Shown: in pieces, positions 32,908-42,116 of the stretch | How the letters are laid out: each line of letters starts with the position of its first letter | Position numbering within the stretch: the first letter of the stretch is position 1 | NCBI GenBank assembly: GCA_905214615.1 | Contig: CAJMMX010000008.1 | Span: 1 to 46,563 of the forward strand | From: an uncultured bacterium | Lineage (GTDB): Bacteria > Actinomycetota > Coriobacteriia > Coriobacteriales > Coriobacteriaceae | Direction of reading: 5' to 3' | DNA length: 46,563 bases | Program-made: the position numbers and the translations under genes | The notes under the pieces: model-generated | Databases searched by the model: none | What the model was told of the DNA's origin: nothing | What the model saw: the letters and a program-made list of their open reading frames with translations, nothing else

Positions 32908-34509
32908 GTGTCTGCAACCATCAAACCCTTCACCGACGAGTTCGAGGAGTATGGCCGCGATGAATCTCGCGCATCGGGCGAAGCATCGAGCATCTCGTTT
33001 CCGACAACGGAAGACGAGGTCCGTGCCATTTTGGAAACGCTCCATGCCGAGCGTGTCCCGGTAACGGTTCAGGGCGCCCGAACCGGCCTTGCCGCCGGTG
33101 CCGTGCCCCACGGTGGGCATATCCTCAATACTTCCCGTATGAATCGCTACTTGGGCCTTCGCCGCGATGAACAAGGCAAATTTCTGCTGCGCGTGGAGCC
33201 GGGCGTTGTGCTCTCGGAGCTGCGTAAGCAGCTGAGCAAGAAGGTACTGCCGACCGCTGGTTGGGACCAGGCATCGCTTGAGGCCTACGAGGAGTTCCAA
33301 GAGTCCCCCGAGCAGTTCTTTCCCACCGATCCCACCGAGGCATCTGCCTGTCTGGGCGGCATGGCGGCATGCAACGCCTCCGGCGCCCGCAGCTACGCTT
33401 ACGGCCCCATGCGCCCGCATATCACGGGACTCCACGTCGCACTGGCTGATGGCGATTTGCTTGAGCTTCAGCGCGGCGAGGCTTTTGCCCAGGGCCGCCA
33501 CCTGTCGCTCGTGACGGCAGCGGGCCGTACACTCGAGCTCGATCTTCCTGACTACACCATGCCCAAGACCAAAAATGCCTCGGGTTATTTTGTTGCGGAC
33601 GATATGGACGCCATCGACCTCTTTATCGGCGCGTGCGGCACGCTCGGCGTTGTCACCGAGCTCGAGATCGCCCTGCAGGCGGCACCTTCGGTCGTATGGG
33701 GTGTGAGTTGCTTTTTCGATAGCGAGGACAAGGCGGTGTCCTTTACCGATTCCGTGCGCCCTGTCCTGTCCCATGCGGCTGCCATCGAGTACTTCGATGC
33801 TGGCGCCCTGGATATCCTACGTCGCCAGCGCGAGCAGTCGACGGCGTTTGCCTCGCTGCCGGCGCTCGACGACGAGGCAAAGGTCTGTGTCTACGTGGAG
33901 CTCGACTGCGACGACGAGGCGCAGGCGACCGAGGAGCTGTACCACCTGGGATGGGTTTTGGAGCTTGCGGGCGGCCGCGACGATGCGACATGGGTCGCGC
34001 GCACCGAAGTCGATCGCGAATGCCAGCGGTTCTTCCGCCACGCGGTCCCCGAGAGCGTCAACATGCTCATCGACGAGCGTCGCCGCACCGACCCCACCAT
34101 TACCAAGCTGGGATCGGATATGTCGGTGCCCAATGCACGCCTTGCCGATGTCGTGGCCCTCTATCGCCGCACGCTGGCCGAAAGCGGGCTTGAGTCTGCT
34201 GCCTGGGGACACATCGGGAACAACCATCTGCATGTGAACATCCTGCCGCGCGATGCGCAAGACTACCGTCGTGGTGGAGAGCTCTTTGCCCAGTGGGCTT
34301 CCGAGGTCACGGCCATGGGCGGTGCCGTTTCTGCCGAACACGGCGTCGGCAAGATCAAGGCGGGCTTCTTGGAGACGATGTACGGCCACGAGGCCATGGT
34401 CGAGTCGGCGCGCCTCAAACTCCAGCTCGATCCTGCCGGCCAGCTGGGTCGCGGCAACCTGTTTACGGAGAAGCTCTTGGATGAACTCGTCCAGAAAGGG
34501 GGCGCGTGA
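32908..34509 (+). CDS. lctD: FAD-dependent lactate/glycolate dehydrogenase (LctD/GlcD type)
   Basis: FAD-binding oxidoreductase of 533 residues, of the GlcD/D-lactate dehydrogenase family. The N-terminal FAD domain contains VPVTVQGARTGLAAGAVPHGG; the C-terminal cap has GHIGNNHLHVNILP and EHGVGKIKAGFLE, both family hallmarks. The start is GTG after GGGGGAG. EtfB and a ferredoxin-bearing EtfA follow within 3 bases and 0 bases, so this is the dehydrogenase subunit of an Etf-linked complex like LctBCD of Acetobacterium, which oxidises lactate with NAD+ by using reduced ferredoxin. Substrate stereochemistry cannot be read from sequence. Confidence 0.88.
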   Translation: MSATIKPFTDEFEEYGRDESRASGEASSISFPTTEDEVRAILETLHAERVPVTVQGARTGLAAGAVPHGGHILNTSRMNRYLGLRRDEQGKFLLRVEPGVVLSELRKQLSKKVLPTAGWDQASLEAYEEFQESPEQFFPTDPTEASACLGGMAACNASGARSYAYGPMRPHITGLHVALADGDLLELQRGEAFAQGRHLSLVTAAGRTLELDLPDYTMPKTKNASGYFVADDMDAIDLFIGACGTLGVVTELEIALQAAPSVVWGVSCFFDSEDKAVSFTDSVRPVLSHAAAIEYFDAGALDILRRQREQSTAFASLPALDDEAKVCVYVELDCDDEAQATEELYHLGWVLELAGGRDDATWVARTEVDRECQRFFRHAVPESVNMLIDERRRTDPTITKLGSDMSVPNARLADVVALYRRTLAESGLESAAWGHIGNNHLHVNILPRDAQDYRRGGELFAQWASEVTAMGGAVSAEHGVGKIKAGFLETMYGHEAMVESARLKLQLDPAGQLGRGNLFTEKLLDELVQKGGA

Positions 34510-34511
34510 AG

Positions 34512-35327
34512 ATGAGTGATTTCCATATGGTGGTGTGCGTCAAGGCGGTGCCCGGAAGCACCGAGGTCAAGATGGACCCCAAGACCAATACTATCGTGCG
34601 TGATGGCAAGCAGGCGGTCATTAATCCCTTCGATGCAAGTGCCCTCGAATGTGCGCTAGCGCTGAAGGACGACTTTATCGGCTTTGGCATGGACGTGCGT
34701 GTGACGGTGGTGTCGATGGGCATCCCCGCGACCGAATCGCTGCTGCGCGACTGCATCGCCCGCGGTGCCGACGACGCGCTGCTGCTGACCGATCGCGCCT
34801 TTGCGGGCGCCGATACCCTAGCCACCACCTATGCCCTCAAATGCGGCATCGAGGCACTCGATGAGGACTTTGACCTGCTCATCTGCGGCAAGATGGCAGT
34901 GGACGGCGATACGGCCCAGATCGGCCCCGAGCTGGCCGGCGCCTTTGGGGTCCCCTGCGTGACCGACGTGAGCTGTGTGCAGAGCGCGGGATTTACGACG
35001 TGTGGCTCGCTGGCGCTCGTTCACGGCTGCGATGCCGGCGAGGAGACGGTGTACCTGGAGATGCCGTGTGCGATGACGACTGCCAAGGAGATTGGCCAGC
35101 TGCGCATGCCGAGTATTGCCGGTATTCGCGCGGCCGAGGATGCAGACGTGCGCGTGGCCAGCGCTGCCGACGTAAACGCCGACCCCTCGCGTTGCGGCCT
35201 TGCCGGATCACCGACGCAGGTCGTGCGCTCGTTTGTGCCCGACCGTGACCAAACGTGCGAGGCCGTCGAGGGAACGGCGTCCGAGCAGGCGTTAAAACTT
35301 GCCAAGATTATCGAGGGGATGGCATAG
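34512..35327 (+). CDS. etfB: Electron transfer flavoprotein beta subunit
   Basis: A 271-residue EtfB/FixA protein. The conserved opening VVCVKAVPGSTEVKMD, the middle GKMAVDGDTAQIGPELA and the later MPSIAGIRAA mark the family; in bifurcating Etf proteins this subunit binds the second flavin that meets NADH. The ATG at 34512 has AAAGGGGG 9 bases before it; a GTG two codons earlier is too close to that site. It begins 2 bases after lctD ends and is directly followed by etfA. Confidence 0.92.
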   Translation: MSDFHMVVCVKAVPGSTEVKMDPKTNTIVRDGKQAVINPFDASALECALALKDDFIGFGMDVRVTVVSMGIPATESLLRDCIARGADDALLLTDRAFAGADTLATTYALKCGIEALDEDFDLLICGKMAVDGDTAQIGPELAGAFGVPCVTDVSCVQSAGFTTCGSLALVHGCDAGEETVYLEMPCAMTTAKEIGQLRMPSIAGIRAAEDADVRVASAADVNADPSRCGLAGSPTQVVRSFVPDRDQTCEAVEGTASEQALKLAKIIEGMA

Positions 35328-36533
35328 ATGAGCGGGCTGATTATCGATAGCGAAGCCTGTATCGGCTGCGGTCGCTGCGTTCACGCCTGCGCCTCGGGCG
35401 GCATTGTGGTGGAGGGTGAGCGCCCCAATCGCTGTGCCCGCGTAACCGACGGCTGTATCCTGTGCGGTGGGTGCGTCGACGCCTGCCCCGTCAACGCCAT
35501 CTCGATTGAGCGCGACGAGGCCGCCGGCGCGGCAGACCTTGACGCATATCGAGACATCTGGATCTTCGTGCAGACTGACGAGCACGATGCCGTGGCTCCG
35601 GTGGCCCTTGAGCTCATGGGTAAGGGGCGCGAGCTTGCCGATGCCCGTGGCTGTCGTCTGGTGGCATTGGTCGGCATGGGCCCCGAGAGCTCGCTCGAGG
35701 ACCTGGAACATCTGGTCTGCGCCGGTGCCGATGAGGTCGTGGTCTGTCGCGACGAGCGACTGCGTCAAAACGATGCGGAGGTCTATGCTCGCTTGATCTG
35801 CGATTTGGTGGCAGAGCGCAAGCCCGAGGCCATTCTGTACGGTGCGACCGCCTTTGGCCGCGAACTGGCACCCGGCGTTGCCGTGCGTTTGCAGACGGGC
35901 CTTACGGCCGACTGCACCGTGCTTTCGATGGATGCGGAGACGGGCTTGCTGCAGCAGACGCGCCCGGCGTTTGGCGGCAACTTGATGGCCACCATCATTT
36001 GCCCCAACCACCGTCCGCAGATGGCAACGGTGCGCCCCGGCATCTTTAAGGCTCCCGACTTCGACTGCGGCCGTTCCGGCACGATTACCCAGGTGATGCT
36101 TGCGGAGGACGTTAAGGCCCGTGTCGAGATCTCGATTCGGGCTGAGGAATGGGGTCAGCAGGCATCAATTGCCGACGCCGAGCGCTTGGTCGTGGTGGGT
36201 CGCGGCATTGGCTCCAAGAAGAACCTGCCTCTGATGCGAAGGCTCGCCGATGCCCTGGGCGCGGAGCTCGGTTGCACGCGTCCCGTTGTGGAGGCGGGCT
36301 GGCTGGAGTATCGCCACCAGATCGGTCAGACAGGCGTATCGGTCTCGCCCAAACTCCTCGTGAGCATCGGCGTTTCGGGTGCTATCCAGCATCTTGCCGG
36401 CATCGGCGGCGCGGAGTGCATCATCGCCGTCAACGAGGACCCGGATGCCCCCATCTTCGGCGCTGCGCAGTACAAGGTTGTCGGTGACGCCGTCGAGGTC
36501 GTCGAAGAGCTGCTGGCCCAGCTTGAGCGCTAG
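35328..36533 (+). CDS. etfA: Electron transfer flavoprotein alpha subunit with N-terminal ferredoxin domain
   Basis: A 401-residue EtfA fused to a 2x[4Fe-4S] ferredoxin domain: C11, C14, C17, C21 and C43, C46, C49, C53. The alpha-subunit flavin region near the C-terminus is intact (GRGIGSKKN, then GVSGAIQHLAGI). Such a ferredoxin extension is typical of Etf proteins linked to lactate dehydrogenase and is where reduced ferredoxin would deliver electrons. It starts at the base after the etfB stop, with GAGGGGATGG as ribosome site. Its stop overlaps the stop of the convergent HD gene in the palindrome CTAG. Confidence 0.93.
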   Translation: MSGLIIDSEACIGCGRCVHACASGGIVVEGERPNRCARVTDGCILCGGCVDACPVNAISIERDEAAGAADLDAYRDIWIFVQTDEHDAVAPVALELMGKGRELADARGCRLVALVGMGPESSLEDLEHLVCAGADEVVVCRDERLRQNDAEVYARLICDLVAERKPEAILYGATAFGRELAPGVAVRLQTGLTADCTVLSMDAETGLLQQTRPAFGGNLMATIICPNHRPQMATVRPGIFKAPDFDCGRSGTITQVMLAEDVKARVEISIRAEEWGQQASIADAERLVVVGRGIGSKKNLPLMRRLADALGAELGCTRPVVEAGWLEYRHQIGQTGVSVSPKLLVSIGVSGAIQHLAGIGGAECIIAVNEDPDAPIFGAAQYKVVGDAVEVVEELLAQLER

Positions 36534-37342
36534 GCGCGCGCCAGCCAGTCGCGCATCTCGTCCTTTAGGCGGCTCCAGGTTGCCTGCGTGGCGGGGTCGG
36601 TAAAGGGCCGCATAATGCCAAAGGGTGCGTCGAGCAGGCGGTGGATATCGCCCTGTTCGCGCGCTAGCGCGCGGCTTGCCGGATAGACGAGCTCAAACAT
36701 AAAGCAGATAAGCCCTACCAGGTAGTCGGCGGGCTCATCGCGTTCGTCGCGTGCGACGCAGCGGTGCTCGTCAAAGGCGGTCAGCGCTGGTGTCGAGAAG
36801 TGGCTGGACAGAAACGTGTCCTCATCCACCTTAAGGACGGTGTCGACGGTGCTGTCGGCAATGGTGCGCATGATGTCGACTTTGTCGCCGTCGCGTACGA
36901 TGTCGCAAAAGCTCCGCGTACGAGTGTCGAGTTCCGCGGGCAGGCGAAAATCGCTGTGGTGGGCGATGCTCGCGCGGATGAGTTCGTCCTCTGCCGAATC
37001 GTCGATAAAGTCGCGGACACTTGTTGCTGCGGGCGCGTCTGCAGGGTTTTCGCCAAAGAGAACCTCGACGCCCAGCGCCGCATGGCTCATGCTCTCGGCA
37101 TCCTTAAAGGTGTCCCAGCGTCGCAGCTGCTCAAAGCGACCCATGTCGTGCAACAGCCCACAAAGCCACGCTAGGTCGATGTCCTGCGGTGACCAGCCCT
37201 GTTCGCGCGCCACGGCGTCGCATACCTCGGCAACATGGTACGTATGCTCAATTTTGAGTGCGATACGTGGATTGGCGGCATCGTAGGCATCGGTATAGGC
37301 CTTAAAGGCCGCAGCTGCCCGCACACGATCGATAGCTGTCAT
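36530..37342 (-). CDS. HD-domain phosphohydrolase
   Basis: A 270-residue soluble protein. H33 in KIEHTYHV and H65-D66 in LLHDMGRF form the HD metal site, followed by an IAHHSDF region and D153-type residues in RDGDKVDIM. The family hydrolyses phosphomonoesters or nucleotides; the substrate is open. The ATG has AGGAAG before it. Convergent with etfA, sharing the CTAG stop, so the two 3' ends overlap and antisense pairing of the transcripts is possible. No terminator was seen at that junction. Confidence 0.88.
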   Translation of the reverse strand: MTAIDRVRAAAAFKAYTDAYDAANPRIALKIEHTYHVAEVCDAVAREQGWSPQDIDLAWLCGLLHDMGRFEQLRRWDTFKDAESMSHAALGVEVLFGENPADAPAATSVRDFIDDSAEDELIRASIAHHSDFRLPAELDTRTRSFCDIVRDGDKVDIMRTIADSTVDTVLKVDEDTFLSSHFSTPALTAFDEHRCVARDERDEPADYLVGLICFMFELVYPASRALAREQGDIHRLLDAPFGIMRPFTDPATQATWSRLKDEMRDWLARA

Positions 37343-37480
37343 AATGACTTCCTAAAATAGTTGTGTCTTTCTGTATCTTTCGATCCGGTGGCAATTGTAG
37401 GTGATGCCGATTGCTGCCGGGCGATGATTCTGCCGTGTCGTTGAATGCGGCTCGGACAGCTTGTCGGGACGAGGAACGTT

Positions 37481-38173
37481 ATGGTGCTCAAGATCTTAAA
37501 AACCGTCTGGCCGGTGATGCTTACCTATGTTGCGATAGGCGCGCCGTGCGGAATGATTATGGCGCAGACGGGAATGGAACCCTGGATGGTTTTTGCTCTG
37601 AGCAGCACGTTCGTGACGGGCAGCGGACAGTTTATGGTCTGCAACCTGTGGCTGGCAGGTGTGCCTGCGGCGTCGATCGTCGCGAGCGTCGCCGCAATCT
37701 CCTCGCGCTTTGCGCTTTACTCGGCATCGATCGCACCGCATCTGACGGGTGCCTCGAAGCGCCAGACGCTGGCTGTTGCCGCGACACTTACCGAGGAGGC
37801 ATACGGCATCTCGCTTGCCAAGCTGATTGAGGGGGAGGATTGGGGCCCACGTGAGTCCTTTGTGCTCAACGCGATGCTCATCGCAACATGGGGCGTTTCG
37901 TGTACGGCGGGCGCCATCGTCGGCGCCGTTGTCGATGTTCCCACCGCTCTTGCGGGTTTTGTCTGCACATCGCTCTTTATCTGCCTGCTCTTTTCGCAGA
38001 GGCTGTCGCGCGGCAATATCATAGCTGCCGTTTTGGCTGCGGTTTCCGTCGCCATATGCAAGTTCTTGGGGTGGACGAATATCGCCGTGCCGGCAAGCGT
38101 GCTCGTCGGCGTTGCCGCGGCGCTCGTGTGCGATGCCCTCGCCGAAGGAAGGGGTGCTCGCGATGCCCATTAA
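37481..38173 (+). CDS. azlC: AzlC-family branched-chain amino acid exporter, large subunit
   Basis: A 230-residue membrane protein with about seven hydrophobic spans. The family features GAPCGMIMAQTG, FVTGSGQFMVCNLWLAG and SSRFALYSASIAPHL are visible. With AzlD it forms a small exporter for branched-chain amino acids and some analogues. The ATG at 37481 follows GAGGA by 8 bases; a GTG directly after it is an alternative. The 3' end overlaps azlD by 11 bases. Confidence 0.9.
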   Translation: MVLKILKTVWPVMLTYVAIGAPCGMIMAQTGMEPWMVFALSSTFVTGSGQFMVCNLWLAGVPAASIVASVAAISSRFALYSASIAPHLTGASKRQTLAVAATLTEEAYGISLAKLIEGEDWGPRESFVLNAMLIATWGVSCTAGAIVGAVVDVPTALAGFVCTSLFICLLFSQRLSRGNIIAAVLAAVSVAICKFLGWTNIAVPASVLVGVAAALVCDALAEGRGARDAH

Positions 38174-38486
38174 TGAGTTTTTGGTCCTATGGCTGTCGTC
38201 ATGGGCGGCCATCGCGTTTTTCCGCATTGCCCCGGCGTTTGCGTTGCGCGGGAGAACGCTGTCGCCTCGCGTTACCGAGGCCTTGGGCTATATTCCGCCC
38301 GCCGCCTTTGCGGCGCTGGTCGCCAACGATTTGATAAGCCCTGGCGCTTTTGACGCCGGCTTGTGGCAGGGCTTGATTCCCTGGATTGCGGCCGCCGGTG
38401 TCGTGGCGGTGGCAATCAAGACAAAGTCGATGTTGTGGTGCTGCGTCTCGGGCATCGTGTTCTATATCGTTTTGGGCCTCATATAA
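38163..38486 (+). CDS. azlD: AzlD-family small subunit of the amino acid exporter
   Basis: A 107-residue protein with about four membrane spans and the short AzlD pattern (LVLWLSSWAAIAFFRIAPAF, then LGYIPPAAFAALVAN). It starts inside azlC, the normal arrangement for this exporter pair. The ATG at 38163 is preferred to an upstream in-frame ATG because AAGGGG precedes it and the family length is about 105 residues. Confidence 0.88.
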   Translation: MPINEFLVLWLSSWAAIAFFRIAPAFALRGRTLSPRVTEALGYIPPAAFAALVANDLISPGAFDAGLWQGLIPWIAAAGVVAVAIKTKSMLWCCVSGIVFYIVLGLI

Positions 38487-38630
38487 GAGCGGGGCACGCT
38501 TACACCGTCTCAACTTGACGAATCGAATTTCTCACCGAGCTGGTCTGCTTCTTCTGGTACCATGGTCAAACTTTACTGTAGCAAAGCGTGACGTGGGCTT
38601 TTGTTCCGCGTCAGCGGAAATGGGGGCTTC

Positions 38631-39653
38631 ATGGCACAGGAAGCGACCGCCAACGAGCAAAAGAAATTCAAAGTCCCGCGCATCCCGGGTGACATCATGA
38701 TCTACCCGATGATCGTCGGCCTTTTGCTCAACACCTTCTGTCCGCAGGTTTTCGAGATCGGCGGCTTCTTTACCGCCGCCTGCCGTGGCGGTTCCAACAC
38801 CATCGTCGCCGCAATCCTGCTCTTTGTGGGCGCCGGCATTAGCTTTAAGTCCACGCCGGGTGCCATCAAGACCGGCATCGTCGTGCTGATCCCTAAGCTT
38901 GTGGTGGCAGCCGCGCTGGGCCTGGGCGTTGCGTATTTCTTTAACGACAACTTTTTGGGCCTGAGCTCGGTCTCCATTATCGGCGGCATTACGTTTTGCA
39001 ACATGGCGCTCTATACGGGCATCATGGGCGAGTTCGGCGATGAGTCCGAGCAGGGCGCTGTGGGCATCCTGTTCTTTACGGCCGGCCCCGCCGTCACCAT
39101 GATCATCCTGGGCGTTTCGGGTCTTGCTAACATCCCGCTGGGCACCATCGTCGGCTCCATCCTGCCGCTTGTTATCAGCATGGTCCTGGGCAACTTGTTC
39201 CCGTTTATCAAGAACCTGCTGGTTCCCGGTGCCAATCCCGCGATTGCCGTCATCGGATTTCAGCTCGGTGCGTCCATGAGCTTGTCGAGCTTTATCACCG
39301 GCGGTATTTCCGGTATCTTGCTGGGCCTTGTCACGCTGTTTGTCGTCGGTCCCATCACCTTTGCGTTCGAGCGCCTGTGCGGCGGTAACGGCAAGGCCGC
39401 CGTGGCTTGCTCCACCATCGCCGGCACGGCTATGACTACGCCGGTCGCCCTTGCCGAGGTCGCGCCGCGCTATGCAGAGCTTGCGCCCACCGCGTACGCC
39501 CAGATCGCCACCGCCGTCATCATCACGGCAATCATGGCCCCGATTCTGACCGGCTGGGTCGACAAGAAGTTCTGCCAGGGCAAGGAGGACCTGTCGCCCG
39601 CCGGTGTCGAGGCCATCGAGGAGGCTGTCGCAACCGATATCAACGGTGAGTAA
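38631..39653 (+). CDS. kdgT: KdgT-type 2-keto-3-deoxygluconate permease
   Basis: A 340-residue membrane transporter of the 2-keto-3-deoxygluconate permease family, with about ten hydrophobic segments. Visible family blocks are ISFKSTPGAIKTG, GGITFCNMALYTGIMGEFGD and FQLGASMSLSSFITGG. It should import keto-deoxy sugar acids from pectin or uronate breakdown; no KDG kinase or aldolase gene is adjacent, so substrate is uncertain. The ATG follows GGGGG by 4-5 bases. It has its own terminator and no obvious promoter in the 144-base gap upstream. Confidence 0.85.
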   Translation: MAQEATANEQKKFKVPRIPGDIMIYPMIVGLLLNTFCPQVFEIGGFFTAACRGGSNTIVAAILLFVGAGISFKSTPGAIKTGIVVLIPKLVVAAALGLGVAYFFNDNFLGLSSVSIIGGITFCNMALYTGIMGEFGDESEQGAVGILFFTAGPAVTMIILGVSGLANIPLGTIVGSILPLVISMVLGNLFPFIKNLLVPGANPAIAVIGFQLGASMSLSSFITGGISGILLGLVTLFVVGPITFAFERLCGGNGKAAVACSTIAGTAMTTPVALAEVAPRYAELAPTAYAQIATAVIITAIMAPILTGWVDKKFCQGKEDLSPAGVEAIEEAVATDINGE

Positions 39654-39698
39654 CGGCCGTTACCGATAATTGATTCCGGCGTGCAATTCGCGCCGTTT

Positions 39699-39755
39699 GA
39701 GCGCCCGAACGAAAGCTGTCTTGCAGCAACGTTCGGGCGCTCTGCTATTATTCCC
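39699..39755 (+). terminator. Rho-independent terminator after the kdgT-type gene
   Basis: GAGCGCCCGAACG (39699-39711) pairs perfectly with CGTTCGGGCGCTC (39730-39742), followed by a T-rich tract (TGCTATTATTCC). The loop is 18 bases. Confidence 0.8.
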
Positions 39756-39839
39756 CTTACCCCTGCGGGTAGGGGTGTTTGTTGCCCAGACCCGAATCGG
39801 GCGATTCTGACCACTTGGATATTGAAGGGATGGCGTCTA

Positions 39840-40982
39840 GTGGTTAAGGCACTCAAGATTGAGATATTCGTGCTATGCATGATTGTTCTTATCGGGCTTG
39901 CCGTGCGAAGTCGTCGCTCCTTGTTCTCGAGCACCCAGCAGCTATTGTTTAGCATGCTTGGCTACACCTCTGCCGCGTACATATTATTCGATATGATCTG
40001 GACGCTTTCGGACGGTGTGGACGGCACGTTGGGCATTGCTGCCAACTGGATTTCCAACGCGGTTTCGTTTTCGCTCTTTGCTATCGCGTGTCTCATTTGG
40101 TTTATCTATTCCGAGACGGTGCAGGGTTCTCGCCTTTTGACCTCGCGCTATAGGGTGGTGCTTGTAGCGTTGCCTACGGCTCTGGTGGTCGTGCTGGCGT
40201 TTACCAGTTACTGGACGCACGCCCTGTTCTATATCGATTCGCAGGGCGTGTATCGTCGCGGCTTTGCCTATATGATCCAGCCCATCGTCAGCTACTGTTA
40301 CGTTATACATACGTCCCTGCATGCATTTGTGCAATCTCGCAGGGTCGAGAGCCTGCAGACGAAGGCCATCTATCGAACCTTGGCATTTTTCGCCATTCCG
40401 GCCCTGGTGGGCGGTACCTTTCAGGTCGTATACTCGGTGCCCGGCCTTTGTGTCGGCATAATGATTAGCATGTTGCTGCTCTACATCATCTACCAGGAGC
40501 AGCTCATCTCGACCGACCCGTTGACTGGACTTAACAATCGCAACCGTTTTGAGACCTATATGCTGTCGCTCTTCTCAAATGTGGATCAGGCCGAAGATGT
40601 ATATCTGCTTATGATGGACGGCGACGGCTTTAAGCAGATTAACGATCGCTATGGGCATGTGGAGGGCGACCACGCTCTTCAGGTCATATCCGCTGCGCTC
40701 AAAGAAGTCTGCTCGGCGTCTGGCGGCTTTATCGCACGTTATGGTGGCGATGAGTTCGTGGTGCTCCAAAAGGCAGTGGCGGAACAGGATATCATGCATC
40801 TGTGCGCGACAATCAACGATGAGCTCGCGCGCGCCGAGGTTCCGTATCTGTTGCGGATGTCCATCGGCTACGCACGGGTTGGTGATGGCGTCGATACCTG
40901 GCAAGACTTGCTTCGCGCTGCCGATGCGGAGCTCTACCGTGTCAAGGCCGAGAAAAAGAAAGCTGGCATCCAGATACGCTAG
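39840..40982 (+). CDS. Membrane-bound GGDEF diguanylate cyclase
   Basis: A 380-residue protein. The N-terminal 220 residues contain about seven membrane spans like a 7TM sensor module; the C-terminal GGDEF domain has STDPLTGLNNRN, the nucleotide aspartates in MMDGDGFKQIND, and an intact RYGGDEF (302-306). No RxxD inhibitory site stands five residues ahead, so product feedback is probably absent. The GTG start follows AAGGGA by 9 bases. Upstream the 98-base leader has a palindrome GAATCG-GG-CGATTC (39794-39807). The sensed signal is unknown, and no PilZ or EAL partner lies nearby. Confidence 0.87.
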   Translation: MVKALKIEIFVLCMIVLIGLAVRSRRSLFSSTQQLLFSMLGYTSAAYILFDMIWTLSDGVDGTLGIAANWISNAVSFSLFAIACLIWFIYSETVQGSRLLTSRYRVVLVALPTALVVVLAFTSYWTHALFYIDSQGVYRRGFAYMIQPIVSYCYVIHTSLHAFVQSRRVESLQTKAIYRTLAFFAIPALVGGTFQVVYSVPGLCVGIMISMLLLYIIYQEQLISTDPLTGLNNRNRFETYMLSLFSNVDQAEDVYLLMMDGDGFKQINDRYGHVEGDHALQVISAALKEVCSASGGFIARYGGDEFVVLQKAVAEQDIMHLCATINDELARAEVPYLLRMSIGYARVGDGVDTWQDLLRAADAELYRVKAEKKKAGIQIR

Positions 40983-41081
40983 ATAAAGGGGTGCAAGCTT
41001 GCGTGCATGGCGGCCCTCGGCTCTCCGATGTACTCCATTAAGCTAAAGTGTGCGAACATCCTCCCTAAAAAGGTGAGCTCG

Positions 41082-42017
41082 CTAGGCCTTTTTGGGCCTG
41101 TTGACGATGATGATGCCGCCGCAGACCAACAGCAGGGCAACAAGTACGGTAACAGGGCTCGTGCCAGCGCCCTCGCCGAGCAGCAGAGCGCTCAACAGTA
41201 CGCCAAAGACTGGATTCATAAAGCCAAAGACCGACACACGGCTGACGGGGTTGACGGCAAGCAGACGCGACCATAGCGAGTACGCGACGGCGGAAATGAG
41301 TGCCATATAGATAATGAGTGCGATGGCGGGGATGATCGCGGTGGGGGAGAGCGCGCCGCCCATCAAAAACCCGATGACGGTAAGGACCAAACCTCCGACT
41401 AAAAACTGCCACCCGGCGAGCAAGATGCCGTCGTGCTCGCGCGAGAAGATGCCGATCAGGCAGGTCGAAAGGGCACCCGCGACGGTAGAGGCCAGGATAA
41501 AGCCCTCGCCGTCGAGCGTAAAGCCAAAGGTGCCGTCCGCGCCCGAAAGGTTGACGAGCGCGACACCGGCAAAGCCCAGTACGCAGCCAAGCACCTTGGC
41601 CGTATTGAGCTTCTCGGTGTGAAATGCCAGGGCGGCAAAGAGGATTGCGAGGAAGTTGGCGCTGGCCTCGATGATGGAACTCGACATGGCGCTGGCGCGC
41701 GAGAGTCCCAGGTAGAAAAAGAAGTACTGCCCGATGGTCTGGAAGAGCGACAAGATGCAGATGGGCTTGATATCGCGCACTTGCGGAACGAGCGGACGGC
41801 GCTGGGCCACGCTCATGCCAACAATGACCAGCATGCCGGCAAGGGTGAAGCGCAGACCCGCGAAGAGCAGCTGCGAGGCGCTGTCGTGTGCGGGAATGCC
41901 AAAGAGGCCGTAGCCGATCTTGATGCAGGGAAAAGCCGATCCCCAGAGCGCGCAGCAGACGAGGCAGCCCAGGATGAGTCCGGGCAGGGTGGCGAGATAC
42001 GGCTTGCGGCTTTCCAT
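41082..42017 (-). CDS. EamA/DMT-superfamily transporter
   Basis: A 311-residue protein with two tandem EamA repeats and about ten membrane spans (first repeat ends near GVALVNLSG, second near GGIIIVNR). Characteristic pieces are WGSAFPCIKIG, FAGLRFTLAG and LLGEG near the end of repeat two. Drug/metabolite exporters of this type carry amino acids, nucleosides or similar small solutes; substrate is unassigned. The ATG has GGAAGGA before it. It follows purL on the same strand but beyond a strong terminator. Confidence 0.88.
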   Translation of the reverse strand: MESRKPYLATLPGLILGCLVCCALWGSAFPCIKIGYGLFGIPAHDSASQLLFAGLRFTLAGMLVIVGMSVAQRRPLVPQVRDIKPICILSLFQTIGQYFFFYLGLSRASAMSSSIIEASANFLAILFAALAFHTEKLNTAKVLGCVLGFAGVALVNLSGADGTFGFTLDGEGFILASTVAGALSTCLIGIFSREHDGILLAGWQFLVGGLVLTVIGFLMGGALSPTAIIPAIALIIYMALISAVAYSLWSRLLAVNPVSRVSVFGFMNPVFGVLLSALLLGEGAGTSPVTVLVALLLVCGGIIIVNRPKKA

Positions 42018-42041
42018 GATGTCCTTCCTGCATGCGCGAAG

Positions 42042-42079
42042 CAAAAAAGAACCCGCCACCGGATGTGTCGGTGGCGGGT
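42042..42079 (-). terminator. Rho-independent terminator after purL
   Basis: On the minus strand ACCCGCCACCG (from 42079) pairs with CGGTGGCGGGT after a 7-base loop and is followed by TCTTTTTTGC. A strong 11-bp GC-rich stem with a T-run. Confidence 0.9.
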
Positions 42080-42116
42080 GTTGTTACCCGAGGGGATTGT
42101 ACCTGATGGGAAAGGT

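Noticed and set aside
37411..37830. A 139-codon plus-strand frame overlapping azlC.
   Set aside because: It is out of frame with AzlC, which carries the family motifs and a proper ribosome site.
39743..39839. A c-di-GMP riboswitch ahead of the GGDEF gene.
   Set aside because: The leader has small palindromes but none of the conserved bases of the GEMM-I or GEMM-II aptamers.
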